From HXMU1428-3 sp965215715 (GTDB lineage: Bacteria > Pseudomonadota > Alphaproteobacteria > Rhizobiales > HXMU1428-3), in contig OZ244129.1 in assembly GCA_965215715.1 (NCBI GenBank), forward strand, positions 124,001 to 188,000: a DNA stretch of 64,000 nt, given 5' to 3'. Shown one piece after another: positions 35,010 to 44,276 of the stretch (the stretch's first letter is position 1; each line of letters opens with the position of its first letter). A program made the translations under genes and the position numbers. Under the pieces are notes generated by a model. The model was not told where the DNA came from, did no database searches, and saw nothing but the letters and a program-made list of their open reading frames with translations.

Positions 35010-36095
35010 ATGGCTCGGAGCGACTTGCTTATAACATTAGTCAAGGCTGCTTTGGGCGGGGACCAAAGAACCGTTGTTAGCACTGTTGAAGCATTAACAG
35101 CTGAAGAACGGGCAAAGCGTCACCATGGTGTAGCAAGCCGCTTAGAAGAAGCTCTGCAGTTTTCCTCTGATTCTCAGATTCATGATATCACTAGAAAACA
35201 AAGAGAAATAAATTCAAGCGGTCGGTCTTTTATATTAGAGTACAATCCCGATACTGAGCTTAGCAATCTGATTCTACCTGAGAATATACGACTGGAATTT
35301 GATGACTTTATTGAAGAACAACGTCGTTCAGATATTCTAAGAGCCCATGGTATGGAGCCGAGAAGTCGTATTCTTTTAGCTGGCCCTCCAGGAAATGGAA
35401 AAACATCGCTTGCTGAGGCATTAGCACATGAGCTTGCTCTGCCATTGTTAATGATTCGTTATGATCAGCTAATCGGTAGCTATCTTGGCGAGAGCGCTGC
35501 TCAGTTAAGGGAAGTATTTGAGTATGCTCGTACTCAGAGGTGTATCTTGTTTTTTGACGAATTTGATGCAGTAAGTAAAAATCGTGGTGATCAAAATGAA
35601 ACTGGTGAAATACGTCGTCTTGTAAATTCATTGTTAATCCAGGTTGATCAACTTCCAAGTTATACCATCGTTGTTGCTGCAACAAATTTTCCTGAATTGT
35701 TGGATAAGGCAATTTGGCGTAGATTTCAGCTAAGAGGGTACCTCCCGGCTCCCAAGACTAAGGAAGTTAAAAAACTTCTCGAAACGTTTTTCTCTGGCTA
35801 TCCTGGTATCTACCATCAAACACTCACCGCTCTTGCAAAGAAACTAAAAGGCGCAAGTTTGGCGGAAATAGAAGATTTTTCACAAAATGTCATAAGACGA
35901 CACATTCTCTCTCTCGAAACTAAAAGTATGAAAGAATGCATCAACGAATCATATGATCGTTGGAAACACAGATATATTCTAGGTAAAAAAGAGAGTCTCG
36001 ATCATGCCGACTCCGGATCGCCCCCTAATAAAACTGCCAATCAAGGATATAAGTCGCCGGACCAAAGGAAGTCGTCGCGTTCCACCTCGTCCTAA
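35010..36095 (+). CDS. ietA: AAA+ ATPase IetA (antitoxin/regulatory subunit of IetAS)
   Basis: 361 aa. AAA domain with Walker A GPPGNGKT at 125-132, Walker B FFDEFD at 181-186, sensor VVAATNFPELLDK and arginine finger pair in AIWRRF near 235-239. The N-terminal helical domain (1-95) is unassigned, and the C-terminal tail overlaps the next gene by 92 bp. AAA ATPases directly before a subtilase define IetAS. That pair was described as a plasmid stability (toxin-antitoxin-like) locus of Agrobacterium Ti plasmids and later listed among anti-phage systems. GGAG precedes the ATG. Confidence 0.85.
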   Translation: MARSDLLITLVKAALGGDQRTVVSTVEALTAEERAKRHHGVASRLEEALQFSSDSQIHDITRKQREINSSGRSFILEYNPDTELSNLILPENIRLEFDDFIEEQRRSDILRAHGMEPRSRILLAGPPGNGKTSLAEALAHELALPLLMIRYDQLIGSYLGESAAQLREVFEYARTQRCILFFDEFDAVSKNRGDQNETGEIRRLVNSLLIQVDQLPSYTIVVAATNFPELLDKAIWRRFQLRGYLPAPKTKEVKKLLETFFSGYPGIYHQTLTALAKKLKGASLAEIEDFSQNVIRRHILSLETKSMKECINESYDRWKHRYILGKKESLDHADSGSPPNKTANQGYKSPDQRKSSRSTSS

Positions 36096-38628
36096 AACAC
36101 CGTCACGAGCAAGGCAACGTCAAAGACTGAATGTTGGGTTTAGTAAGATCCTCCGATCACTTAGAGATATAGAACGAGGAGTTGATATTAGTGTTGATCC
36201 TTCCAGGATTATCCCTGGCAGGGCACTTGTGTTTGAGATATCCGGTAGTATTAACAAATTCTACCAAAAGGCAGAACAAATTCCTGATGTTGAATTTTTA
36301 TTTGATGAAGACGTAATGTTTGATCAGGATGAAGACTTCTTTTTTGATGATGAAAAGAGGAAGCAAAAAAAAATTGGTGGCACATTGTACGCTATTATGC
36401 CAAGTGATTCTTCATTAAAGCGACTAGTTAAGCTATTTGACAAATGGTCTAAAGGTGACGATCTTAACACTCATAAGGCCTATAGAGACCTCTTTCAACA
36501 ACTTAAAGTTATACGACCATGGGGACCTCAAGACCGACTTCCAGATGGAACACGCGAAAACTGGAAGGAATTGTTGTTAGAAGCACCTGAGCAATCTATT
36601 CGTTTTGAGGCCGAATTGATCTTTCGAAGTTCTCCTTCTGACCGAGCGCATAGCGAACGAAGTCTTATTGAGACCGTAAAGAGCGTTGGAGGAAAAATTG
36701 TAAGCTCTGTTGTTATTGAAGAGATCAACTATCACAGTTTTCTAATCGAAGCCCCTGCTAGTAGTATCGAAGCAATACTCATCAATGACCATATTGGCCT
36801 TGCTGCGGCAGACGAGATTTTTATGATGCGCCCTGAACCAAGCGTTATGTTTCCTAATGATAATGAGGGTGAGGAACATAGCGCTCAGGAATCGGAAATA
36901 GTTAATGCTCATGCTCTTAAAGCTCCTGTTGCAGCCATTTTAGATGGTGTTCCAATGCAAGCACACGACCTTTTAAAAAATCATGTATTAGTTGAAGATC
37001 CATGGAATCTAGAAGAAGAGGTCATTGTTGCAGCTCGTCAACATGGAACTGGTATGTCCTCCCTAATTATCCATGGAGATCTTCATGCTGATGGTGAACC
37101 AATAAATCGTTCTATTGTTGTTCAATGCCTTATGACAGCAGAACAGGATTTTAATGGTAATTGGAATGAGGTATTTCCACGAGATCGGTTACCTGCAGAT
37201 TTGTTATATGAGGCAGTCCATCGAATAAAATCTGGTTATGCGGGCTCTGGTCCCACTTACCCAGATATAGTGGTTGTCAATCACTCTTTGGGGGATTATA
37301 GCCGTCCCTATGTAAATATCATAAGCCCTTGGGCAAAGCTCCTCGACTGGTTATCGTACGAATACAGATTACTTTTCATTGTTAGTGCAGGGAACATAAA
37401 AGAACCTGTAAAGATTGAAGCTTATTCGTCATTAAGTGAATTTGAGGACGCCGATCCACAAGAGCGTTCTGAGAACATTACGAACGCATTGGTTCGTGAT
37501 AGAAATTTTCGAACAATACTCTCTCCTGCAGAAGGGATTAATGTCTTGACCGTGGGTGCGTCTCACTCTGACGAATTTTCCGATCCGCCTTTTACATCGA
37601 CGGTTATTGATCCCTTTTTGGAGAAAAATACATCAAACCTATCTTCGGCCCTAGGAAATGGACATTTAAAATCTATAAAACCAGAAATCAGTGTTCCAGG
37701 TGGCCGTGAGTTAGTAAAAGCACATTTTGATGAGAATAAAAAATGTTTAGTATATCCGGTAACAAATGCTGGAGCTTATTGTGGTCAAAAGATGGCCCGG
37801 CCACTTTCTGATGGTAGCTCACTATGGAATAAATGCGGTACGAGCAATGCAGCAGCCTTGACAACACGCGCGGCGATACAGCTTTACGATACCTTGGAAG
37901 ATCTGGGAGACGGAGACATTTATAAAGTGGTGGATCACGGTTATGAAGCATTACTATTAAAAGCACTTTTGGTGCACGGAGCCAGATGGCCTACTCATTA
38001 CAGAGATAGGGAGGAGAAGCTAAAGTCTGAGCATGGTATTCAGTGGAATACTGCTCGATCGATACTCCCTAAAATGACAGGCTATGGTATTCCTAATTTT
38101 GAACGTGTTAAGCAATGTACAAAAAATCGTGCCACAGTTTTTTCATTTGGCACACTCACTAAAGATCAAGAAGCGATTATTCAGTTGCCGCTTCCAGAGT
38201 CATTAAAATCCGTAACTGATATCCGTAATCTTTGGATGACCCTTGCGTGGTTTAGCCCAATCAATATGAGACACAAGAGTTATAGGAGAGCTAAACTATC
38301 GATCTTGCCGTTAAAAAATGAGACCATAGAAGAATCTTTGGGAGTTGATCGTAGTGCTGTACATCAACCCCATCACTACGAAGTAAATCGTGGCACTGTA
38401 AAACATGATGTTTATTCAGGAGAGAAAGCTACCCCGTTTATCAATGGTGGTAATGTCAATTTTCGTGTAGCTTGTCCAATTCCGACAGAACAGAGTCTTG
38501 ATGATCCAGTACCTTTTAGTGTTGTGGTGACAGTAGAAGTCAGTGAGCAGAGTCAGATTCCCGTTTATGATGAAATTCAAGAACGGATATCAGAGATGAT
38601 TCGTGAACAAGAACTCGTTAGATCCTAA
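36004..38628 (+). CDS. ietS: Subtilisin-like serine protease IetS
   Basis: 874 aa S8-family protease. Catalytic triad as read: Asp314 in AAILDGVP, His347 in RQHGTGMSSLI, Ser614 in KCGTSNAAAL, with oxyanion Asn464 in VSAGN. A basic N-terminal 45 residues and a domain of about 250 aa precede the protease; a beta-rich domain of about 200 aa follows. No signal peptide, so it acts in the cytosol, with IetA as the presumed controller. GAGAG before the ATG at 36004 supports the long overlap with ietA. Confidence 0.85.
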   Translation: MPTPDRPLIKLPIKDISRRTKGSRRVPPRPKTPSRARQRQRLNVGFSKILRSLRDIERGVDISVDPSRIIPGRALVFEISGSINKFYQKAEQIPDVEFLFDEDVMFDQDEDFFFDDEKRKQKKIGGTLYAIMPSDSSLKRLVKLFDKWSKGDDLNTHKAYRDLFQQLKVIRPWGPQDRLPDGTRENWKELLLEAPEQSIRFEAELIFRSSPSDRAHSERSLIETVKSVGGKIVSSVVIEEINYHSFLIEAPASSIEAILINDHIGLAAADEIFMMRPEPSVMFPNDNEGEEHSAQESEIVNAHALKAPVAAILDGVPMQAHDLLKNHVLVEDPWNLEEEVIVAARQHGTGMSSLIIHGDLHADGEPINRSIVVQCLMTAEQDFNGNWNEVFPRDRLPADLLYEAVHRIKSGYAGSGPTYPDIVVVNHSLGDYSRPYVNIISPWAKLLDWLSYEYRLLFIVSAGNIKEPVKIEAYSSLSEFEDADPQERSENITNALVRDRNFRTILSPAEGINVLTVGASHSDEFSDPPFTSTVIDPFLEKNTSNLSSALGNGHLKSIKPEISVPGGRELVKAHFDENKKCLVYPVTNAGAYCGQKMARPLSDGSSLWNKCGTSNAAALTTRAAIQLYDTLEDLGDGDIYKVVDHGYEALLLKALLVHGARWPTHYRDREEKLKSEHGIQWNTARSILPKMTGYGIPNFERVKQCTKNRATVFSFGTLTKDQEAIIQLPLPESLKSVTDIRNLWMTLAWFSPINMRHKSYRRAKLSILPLKNETIEESLGVDRSAVHQPHHYEVNRGTVKHDVYSGEKATPFINGGNVNFRVACPIPTEQSLDDPVPFSVVVTVEVSEQSQIPVYDEIQERISEMIREQELVRS

Positions 38629-38673
38629 AAAATTAGATTATTTTTTTTCTAGTTTAAAAGTTGGAAGTTAAAA

Positions 38674-39498
38674 TTATGTGCAAACAATATTCAGCTTCAA
38701 ATTCGGAATTCCCCAATGTTTGCGATATGCCTTAGATGCTATCAGTGCATCATAGGCTTTGCGTTTCTTTGCAGTGCTTGAGAGGTTGTTTGTTGATCTC
38801 CAAGCTGGAGACGTTCGTTCACACTCTAACGCCCAAAAACGATATAGTTTCTCTCCTTTAATTATATATTCAATGCCATAGAGGGCATCAGGAATAAGCC
38901 ATATTTTTTGATGCTTTCGAGCATGAGTATAGTTGGTTGAGTGAATTAGATCCCTAGGGATAGCTAGAGGGTTGGCAGCTGCTTGTGTTGCTTCAGGAGC
39001 CCGGGCCAGTATCTCATCAACCGGTACAAAGCGCTCATTGTCTTGAACAATGGTTTCACATTCAATCTTGAGCAAGGTCTCTATGATCATCATGGTATGA
39101 GGGAGTTGCGGGCTATAGGAACGTTTTGATTGGCGAGAGAAGGTGACGGCTCTCTGTGGGAGGGCCTGCTGGGAAATGAGCCAATCAATACCAGCAGATG
39201 AAATTTCATAGAGCATGGGAGAGCTGCGCATATCAAATGCCCCGGCATGGGTGCCTGGTCGATTGATTAAGCCGGTTTCGTGATAGAGATCACCCAGTCG
39301 TTCAATAAAACGTTTGGTCGAGCGTGGTTTTAAGAGGGCTTGTAAGTGGGTTTGCCGAAGATAGCGGTAACGATAGAGCCAGCGTAGTATATCAAGGTCG
39401 CGCTTCCCGAGCAGTATACGTTTGCCGGTAGGGGTGCGTTTGAAGCGACAACGGCGATTCATTGCGTCTCGTTGCTTGGTGGCAAGTGATTTGGTCAT
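38674..39498 (-). CDS. Replication-relaxation family protein
   Basis: 274 aa. N-terminal winged-helix-like part (LLGKRDLDILRWLYRYRYLR, QTHLQALL) followed by the Replic_Relax domain with YEISSAGIDWLISQQ, HTMMIIETLLKIE, IPDALYGI and FWALECERTSPA. Family members act in plasmid or element replication and mobilisation, often beside HerA/VirD4-like ATPases as here. 119 bp downstream of the 706 aa ATPase gene. It converges with ietS. Confidence 0.75.
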   Translation of the reverse strand: MTKSLATKQRDAMNRRCRFKRTPTGKRILLGKRDLDILRWLYRYRYLRQTHLQALLKPRSTKRFIERLGDLYHETGLINRPGTHAGAFDMRSSPMLYEISSAGIDWLISQQALPQRAVTFSRQSKRSYSPQLPHTMMIIETLLKIECETIVQDNERFVPVDEILARAPEATQAAANPLAIPRDLIHSTNYTHARKHQKIWLIPDALYGIEYIIKGEKLYRFWALECERTSPAWRSTNNLSSTAKKRKAYDALIASKAYRKHWGIPNLKLNIVCT

Positions 39499-39617
39499 TT
39501 AAGCAACCAAGCAGAATTCGTAGCTCATGTCACCGTGCGGTATAAGGAGGTATGTGCTTGTGTATGACTTTAAGTGGTTGCCTGGTCAGGTAAAATATTT
39601 TTCAGTTTGCGCTTTTC

Positions 39618-41738
39618 TCACCACTTCATCGGCGCACCATCGTCTTCACCATCTGGTGGTTGTTCAGGTTTAACTATTTCATCCGCAGGTTCAGGCTTGG
39701 ATGCATCATCAAACAATTCCGTGTAGTGAACCGCATAGCGCTCTCGCATCTGCTCTCGCACCTGATTGCGTTCAGTATCAGACATTCGCTCTCTTGCTTC
39801 CATCTGACCCGGTTCAATCGCCAGTGAAACTGCCCGCTCATGCTGTCCCTTGATAAAGGCGGCAAAGGACAAGCGCTGTTGTCTTTCAATAAAACCGGCG
39901 TCAGAGCGTAGATCTGGTGCTAAGGTTCTGGCGTCTTTGGCTGAAACCCCGCCGGCAAATTTAATTGCCGTATTGGCAGCTATTGCTTCATAAAGCTTGG
40001 TATCTAGCTGGCCGAGGAATTGATGGGCCAGGATCATGCCCACATTATATTTACGGGAAGTTGAAAGTATAAGGCCGATATTACGGTCAAAATAGTCACT
40101 GGCTTCATCGATATAAACGTAGGTGGGCAGGCGTTTCGCTGAGTCAAGCACCGCTCGTTCCTGAGCGGCTTGGGCAATCATGGCAATAAAAAAACGGCCA
40201 AAAATCTCAGTACCGCTTTCCTTGAGGAGGTCTTTGGCGGTGTTGACCAAAATGACCTTGCCTGCATTCATTTCAGAAAACAGATCAAGCTTGCTTTTGG
40301 GGTGCGAGAACATCCGCTCAAAGGTTTGATTCTCTAAAATGCCATAGAGACGGCGCAATACCTGACGTTTGGTGGCGGCAAACTCTTTGCCATTAAATTC
40401 AGTTTCAAAGAAGGCTTTGGCTGACCCTTGCAGGTTTGCCATATAGGGTTGGTAACGCTTATAGCCACCTACTTCCAGCAACTCTCTGAGCGTGTGAATG
40501 GTTGCCCCGTCTATGTGCAACAGGAGGCGAGTGATATAACGAAAGATAACGGTTTGCTTTTGCGTCATCCCGGCATCGAGGAGTGATCCAAGGACAAAGT
40601 CATAGAGCTCTAGTATAGAGTTGGTTAGCCGCTCTCTATCAAGAGGTGAATACTGTTCTAGTCTATCCAACCCGGTATCAAATAGATTCAGGGCTACCGG
40701 CCATTCAATATCGGTTGGATCAATCAGCACCAGACGGCCCTCAAGTGCGCCACCGGGGGCAAAAACCTCCAATCCGGCAATGGTATTAATAAGATCAGAT
40801 TGGCTATCAATCACAATGATGGAGGCGTCTCCACCGGCTACAGTCTCCAGGTCATGCAAAATGAGGTGCTGCAAGGTTTGGGTTTTGCCGTGACCGGAAC
40901 CAGCCACGATGTGCATATGCTCAAAGCGAGTTTGCTGGGGCAGGGCGATATCAACCTCAAAGTTTGGAATATCTAAAAGAGGGCTGCCCTCTAAGTATGC
41001 ATTGAGAATATCACTGTCCGACATGCTTGTTTGACGGCTTGGTAGCTTTGGTGTTCGCACCCGGCTTGAGTTCCCGGTAACGCCGCCGGTGGCAACATGG
41101 AGGTTATAGTCAAGGCGATCACGTAGACGAGGCATTAAGCCTAATTCATCCCAGTCAGGAGCAAACGGGACGTGCAGCCAATGTTCAACCAGGGCGGGAG
41201 TGTTTTGCAGCAGATCCTGCAGGTTGGCTGAGAAGTGGATGGCCTTATCAAGTTTTTCTGATTTCTGGCGAAGTTGCGGGTGCTGCTCTAGGAGTGGGGT
41301 AATTAAGGTTGTTAAAAAGGCCACTGATTGAGCCTCAATCTCACTGAGATGACCAACAATCCCATCGACACGCCGTAAATGATCTTCTAACTGCCAAAGC
41401 TCAGAGCGGGTGTAGTCTTCCAGGGTGGATGCAGTGGGGAGGGCGAACCAGCCTTCATAATAGATGAGGTCGGCCATGATGTTGGTTAGGTGGGAAATGA
41501 AAGATTGGTTGTCTATGCTGAGCTGTTCGCAGGTTATTACGGCAATGCGCTTTGCCAGGCCATCCTGTCCATCTATATCAGCAAGACCGTGAGCGACAAG
41601 TTTGTGTTCAATGGTGGTAATCAGATCTGCGGCTGCTTTAAGATCACGATTTAGACCAATACCGGCAAAACGCTTACGAACCTGACGTGACAGACGGCCA
41701 GGAATGTCCCAGCCTTCATATATGGGCCTGAAGCTCAT
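39618..41738 (-). CDS. HerA/VirD4-like conjugative DNA transfer ATPase
   Basis: 706 aa. An N-terminal helical domain of about 220 aa is followed by the motor: Walker A AGSGHGKTQTLQHL near 280, IIVIDSQSDLINT, Walker B PTYVYIDEASDYFD and LAHQFLGQLDTKLYEAIAAN. The C-terminal acidic tail resembles coupling proteins. The ATG follows the upstream stop by one nucleotide, so it is translationally coupled to the membrane protein at 41740, perhaps its membrane anchor. Confidence 0.82.
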   Translation of the reverse strand: MSFRPIYEGWDIPGRLSRQVRKRFAGIGLNRDLKAAADLITTIEHKLVAHGLADIDGQDGLAKRIAVITCEQLSIDNQSFISHLTNIMADLIYYEGWFALPTASTLEDYTRSELWQLEDHLRRVDGIVGHLSEIEAQSVAFLTTLITPLLEQHPQLRQKSEKLDKAIHFSANLQDLLQNTPALVEHWLHVPFAPDWDELGLMPRLRDRLDYNLHVATGGVTGNSSRVRTPKLPSRQTSMSDSDILNAYLEGSPLLDIPNFEVDIALPQQTRFEHMHIVAGSGHGKTQTLQHLILHDLETVAGGDASIIVIDSQSDLINTIAGLEVFAPGGALEGRLVLIDPTDIEWPVALNLFDTGLDRLEQYSPLDRERLTNSILELYDFVLGSLLDAGMTQKQTVIFRYITRLLLHIDGATIHTLRELLEVGGYKRYQPYMANLQGSAKAFFETEFNGKEFAATKRQVLRRLYGILENQTFERMFSHPKSKLDLFSEMNAGKVILVNTAKDLLKESGTEIFGRFFIAMIAQAAQERAVLDSAKRLPTYVYIDEASDYFDRNIGLILSTSRKYNVGMILAHQFLGQLDTKLYEAIAANTAIKFAGGVSAKDARTLAPDLRSDAGFIERQQRLSFAAFIKGQHERAVSLAIEPGQMEARERMSDTERNQVREQMRERYAVHYTELFDDASKPEPADEIVKPEQPPDGEDDGAPMKW

Positions 41739-41739
41739 A

Positions 41740-42288
41740 TTAGGCGGTAGCTTTCAGAACCGCTTGTTTGGCTTCTTCCTTATTCAATGGTTCAATCGGT
41801 ACAATCTCCCGATCACTCCAATGCTTAGCACTTTCAAGAATTTGGCGTAGATGCGCACAGATATTTTGCAGATAGGCTTCTTTTTGAATCAGTTCAACAA
41901 TGCTATCGCAGCGAAACTTGCGGCCATTTTCTAATAGCTCACTGACAATGATTTGTTCACGGAGGGTTTTAAAATAGACCCCGGTCATAATGAGGGTAAC
42001 AAAGACTCCCGTCGTTAGTGATGTGGTGAAATTGTTCGCTGACCATAGGATGAAAAAGGCAATGAGCCCCAGTAATAGAGCTGGTCGAAAGCTTTGTTTG
42101 AGATCATCTATTGGGTCTGAAGCCACTAAGACTGATTTGGTGAAATTGTATTTTTGCAGTATGGCTTGTTCTTCGGCATCCAGCTCTAACGTGGCGTGCA
42201 AAGAAAAGGTCACGCCATTGCCAATGCGCAATGGTATTAAAGAGAATAGTGACGCATCGCTTTGGTCTCGGTCTAAGAGTAGATTCAT
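41740..42288 (-). CDS. Membrane protein paired with the DNA-translocase
   Basis: 182 aa from MNLLLDRDQSDASLFSLIPL. Two hydrophobic helices at about 70-110 (ALLLGLIAFFILW and LTTGVFVTLIMTGVYF) flanked by cytoplasmic domains. GGGAGGA precedes the ATG at 42288; the GTG at 42300 is less likely. No known family. The coupling to the 706 aa ATPase suggests a two-component membrane translocase (inference). Confidence 0.65.
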   Translation of the reverse strand: MNLLLDRDQSDASLFSLIPLRIGNGVTFSLHATLELDAEEQAILQKYNFTKSVLVASDPIDDLKQSFRPALLLGLIAFFILWSANNFTTSLTTGVFVTLIMTGVYFKTLREQIIVSELLENGRKFRCDSIVELIQKEAYLQNICAHLRQILESAKHWSDREIVPIEPLNKEEAKQAVLKATA

Positions 42289-42399
42289 GTTTCCTCCCAC
42301 TCACAAAGAAGACATTTCTTCTTTGTGATTCGCATTGCAACCTAAGAGTGAAAGGTACAGCTATAAGTAGTTATGAGCAATGTTGGGCAGCATTATCTT

Positions 42400-42440
42400 G
42401 GGGATATACTTGGGGATACCGTATCCCCAAGTATATCCCC
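42400..42440. repeat. 41 bp perfect palindrome built of GGGGATA repeats
   Basis: Arms 42400-42419 and 42421-42440 are perfect reverse complements around a single C. Each arm holds two GGGGATA units (GGGGATATACTTGGGGATAC). It lies between the alpA terminator and the membrane-protein gene. Could be an operator, origin-type site or recombinase site. Confidence 0.85.
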
Positions 42441-42460
42441 CTAGAAAAAAGATAAAGTTT

Positions 42461-42501
42461 GAAAAACAAAAAGAGGATCGACCCAAAGGCCAATCCTCTT
42501 T
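42461..42501 (-). terminator. Rho-independent terminator after the AlpA-like gene
   Basis: AAAGAGGAT (minus strand, from 42501) with a partly paired inner segment, ATCCTCTTT, then TTGTTTTT. Stem positions are 42470-42478 and 42493-42501. Confidence 0.8.
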
Positions 42502-42519
42502 GCTCTCACAAGAGGAGAG

Positions 42520-42711
42520 TCAGTCTTGCTGATAGCGGGCGTCAATCCGGTGTTGCAGCCACTCCTCTATTTCCTCCTCAACCCAGCCTACCCGGTTGGC
42601 GCCTAGTTGTACCCGCTTGGGGAATTGACCGGCGGCTTCCAGGCGGGCAATGTGCTGTGGAGAATACAGAACTAACTCCTTCACCTGACGTTTGCTCAAC
42701 ATTTTCTTCAT
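42520..42711 (-). CDS. AlpA-like excisionase/regulator
   Basis: 63 aa from MKKMLSKRQVKELVLYSPQH. MerR/excisionase-type winged HTH: LSKRQVKEL, IARLEAAGQFPKRVQL, NRVGWVEEEIEEWL. AlpA proteins control integrase expression and excision of islands. GAGGAG precedes the ATG; the frame start at 42738 is less likely. About 200 bp of unassigned sequence separates it from the gene at 42911. Confidence 0.85.
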   Translation of the reverse strand: MKKMLSKRQVKELVLYSPQHIARLEAAGQFPKRVQLGANRVGWVEEEIEEWLQHRIDARYQQD

Positions 42712-42910
42712 CACGAAACTCCTCGTATTGAGGAGCATCGCGATGCCCCGGGGTTGTTGCCCTAGGGTGTATAAAGGCTAACTGATTTGCTGCAGCGAAG
42801 GAAGGTCGATGATAAAAATAAAGAAAAACAAGTGTTTTGCCTGTGAAACATTGATCAGATATTTTCCAGAAATGACTGCTTTAATCTGTGTGCTGAGTGA
42901 ATGGTGGTCT

Positions 42911-44248
42911 TTATTTATAAACAACTCCATCAGACCCCTCCCAACCTTGTTCGGTTTTTCTAAACTTTAGTTTGCCGGTTCCTGTTATGGTGTGGGGGTC
43001 CCAATTTTTATTGCCTAGATTTTTAATAGTGTATTGCATGAATGATCTTAATTTCGACCTTAAGTTCATCGATGAGTTCATGCTATTTATACCGCGCCAT
43101 ATTTTTTGGACCTCATCAACGCGGTGATATTCTTTTGGTCCGAAGCCAGCTGGTACCTCAATGACGACAGAGAAATGCATTTCATAGGTTTTTATGCCGT
43201 TGGTCTCTCCGTTCACCCCATTGGTTTTGCGGAATTTGGTGATGACGGTGGGGATTTTGAGTATGTCTTTTATTTTATTGGTTAGAAGCAACCGCCCATG
43301 ACGTTCCAGCGGATTACACGATAATAGACAGAATGAATCTGCCGGGCGTTCTTTGTCACGCTGAGCTGCGTCATTATTTGCGAGCGCCGTCAGTTCTTCA
43401 AATTTCTTCATTATTTCTTTTTGCCGGGCTTCTTCAGCCATTTTTATTTCCAGCTGTTTGCGCTGTATGGCTTCGCGTCGTTCTCGCTCGGCAATCGCTT
43501 TTTCTAAGCGACGTTGTTTTTTTCTGGCCGCATTCTGTTTTTTGATGACTGCGTTAAGGACTTTCACTCTTTGGTTGTTTGCTTTGATGTATGAGTGATT
43601 GGACCATTTGCTCCAAAGTTCACCTTCGTACTCATAGCCTTTCTGTCTCCCGATAAACCCTCCCCTGGATGTTCTGGCCCAACCTAGTTGTTGACCATTT
43701 TGAAAAATAATGACTTCTTTTTCTCGCTTCCATGGGTTGCCGAACCTGGTATATCTTGAGCAGAACGGATTTCTTATTTTTCTGTCGCGGTAGACAATTG
43801 TTTGAGACTTTAGGAATTTGCTACCGAGACCAACAACTTTCCAAAATATGGGAGGGAATTTGAGATCTAATCCATCAGAGATTTTGACGATGGTTTGGAT
43901 TTTATTGCGCTTGCAGCCGGTTAGTTTAAAACTCACCGCTTCTAACGGTACGTTGTATTTGAAATTGCCTTTAACGATTTTGGCGCCGGATTGTGGCGTT
44001 ACCTGGTATTCCCAATAGGGTTCCCCGTCAGCGAAGTAGGTGACCTTTCCATACCCCTCAGCAAAGCCATCAACACACTTGCCATCCCATTCAAACTCGC
44101 GAGGACCAGGCTTGGAGCTGTCATACTCCGTCCATAATTTGCAACCGTTTTTGCGATCTTCCAGAAAGCTTGGAGAGGCATAAATACCTGATGGCTGGAG
44201 GAAGTAGGTTGCAGTTGCGATTGCAAATATACTTATAAATCTGTGCAT
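42911..44248 (-). CDS. Exported protein with MORN-like repeat and coiled coil
   Basis: 445 aa. Signal peptide (cleavage near IYAS-PSF), then FEWDGKCVDGFAEGYGKVTY, a MORN-like unit. A basic coiled coil follows at about 230-290 (KKQRRLEKAIAERERREAIQ onward) and a C-terminal domain of about 130 aa. Six or more cysteines suit the periplasm. Family not recognised. AGGAGGT precedes the ATG. It lies 28 bp after the small membrane protein at 44277, so both form one operon. Confidence 0.65.
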   Translation of the reverse strand: MHRFISIFAIATATYFLQPSGIYASPSFLEDRKNGCKLWTEYDSSKPGPREFEWDGKCVDGFAEGYGKVTYFADGEPYWEYQVTPQSGAKIVKGNFKYNVPLEAVSFKLTGCKRNKIQTIVKISDGLDLKFPPIFWKVVGLGSKFLKSQTIVYRDRKIRNPFCSRYTRFGNPWKREKEVIIFQNGQQLGWARTSRGGFIGRQKGYEYEGELWSKWSNHSYIKANNQRVKVLNAVIKKQNAARKKQRRLEKAIAERERREAIQRKQLEIKMAEEARQKEIMKKFEELTALANNDAAQRDKERPADSFCLLSCNPLERHGRLLLTNKIKDILKIPTVITKFRKTNGVNGETNGIKTYEMHFSVVIEVPAGFGPKEYHRVDEVQKIWRGINSMNSSMNLRSKLRSFMQYTIKNLGNKNWDPHTITGTGKLKFRKTEQGWEGSDGVVYK

Positions 44249-44276
44249 TTATGTACCTCCTGGACCTAGAGACAAG

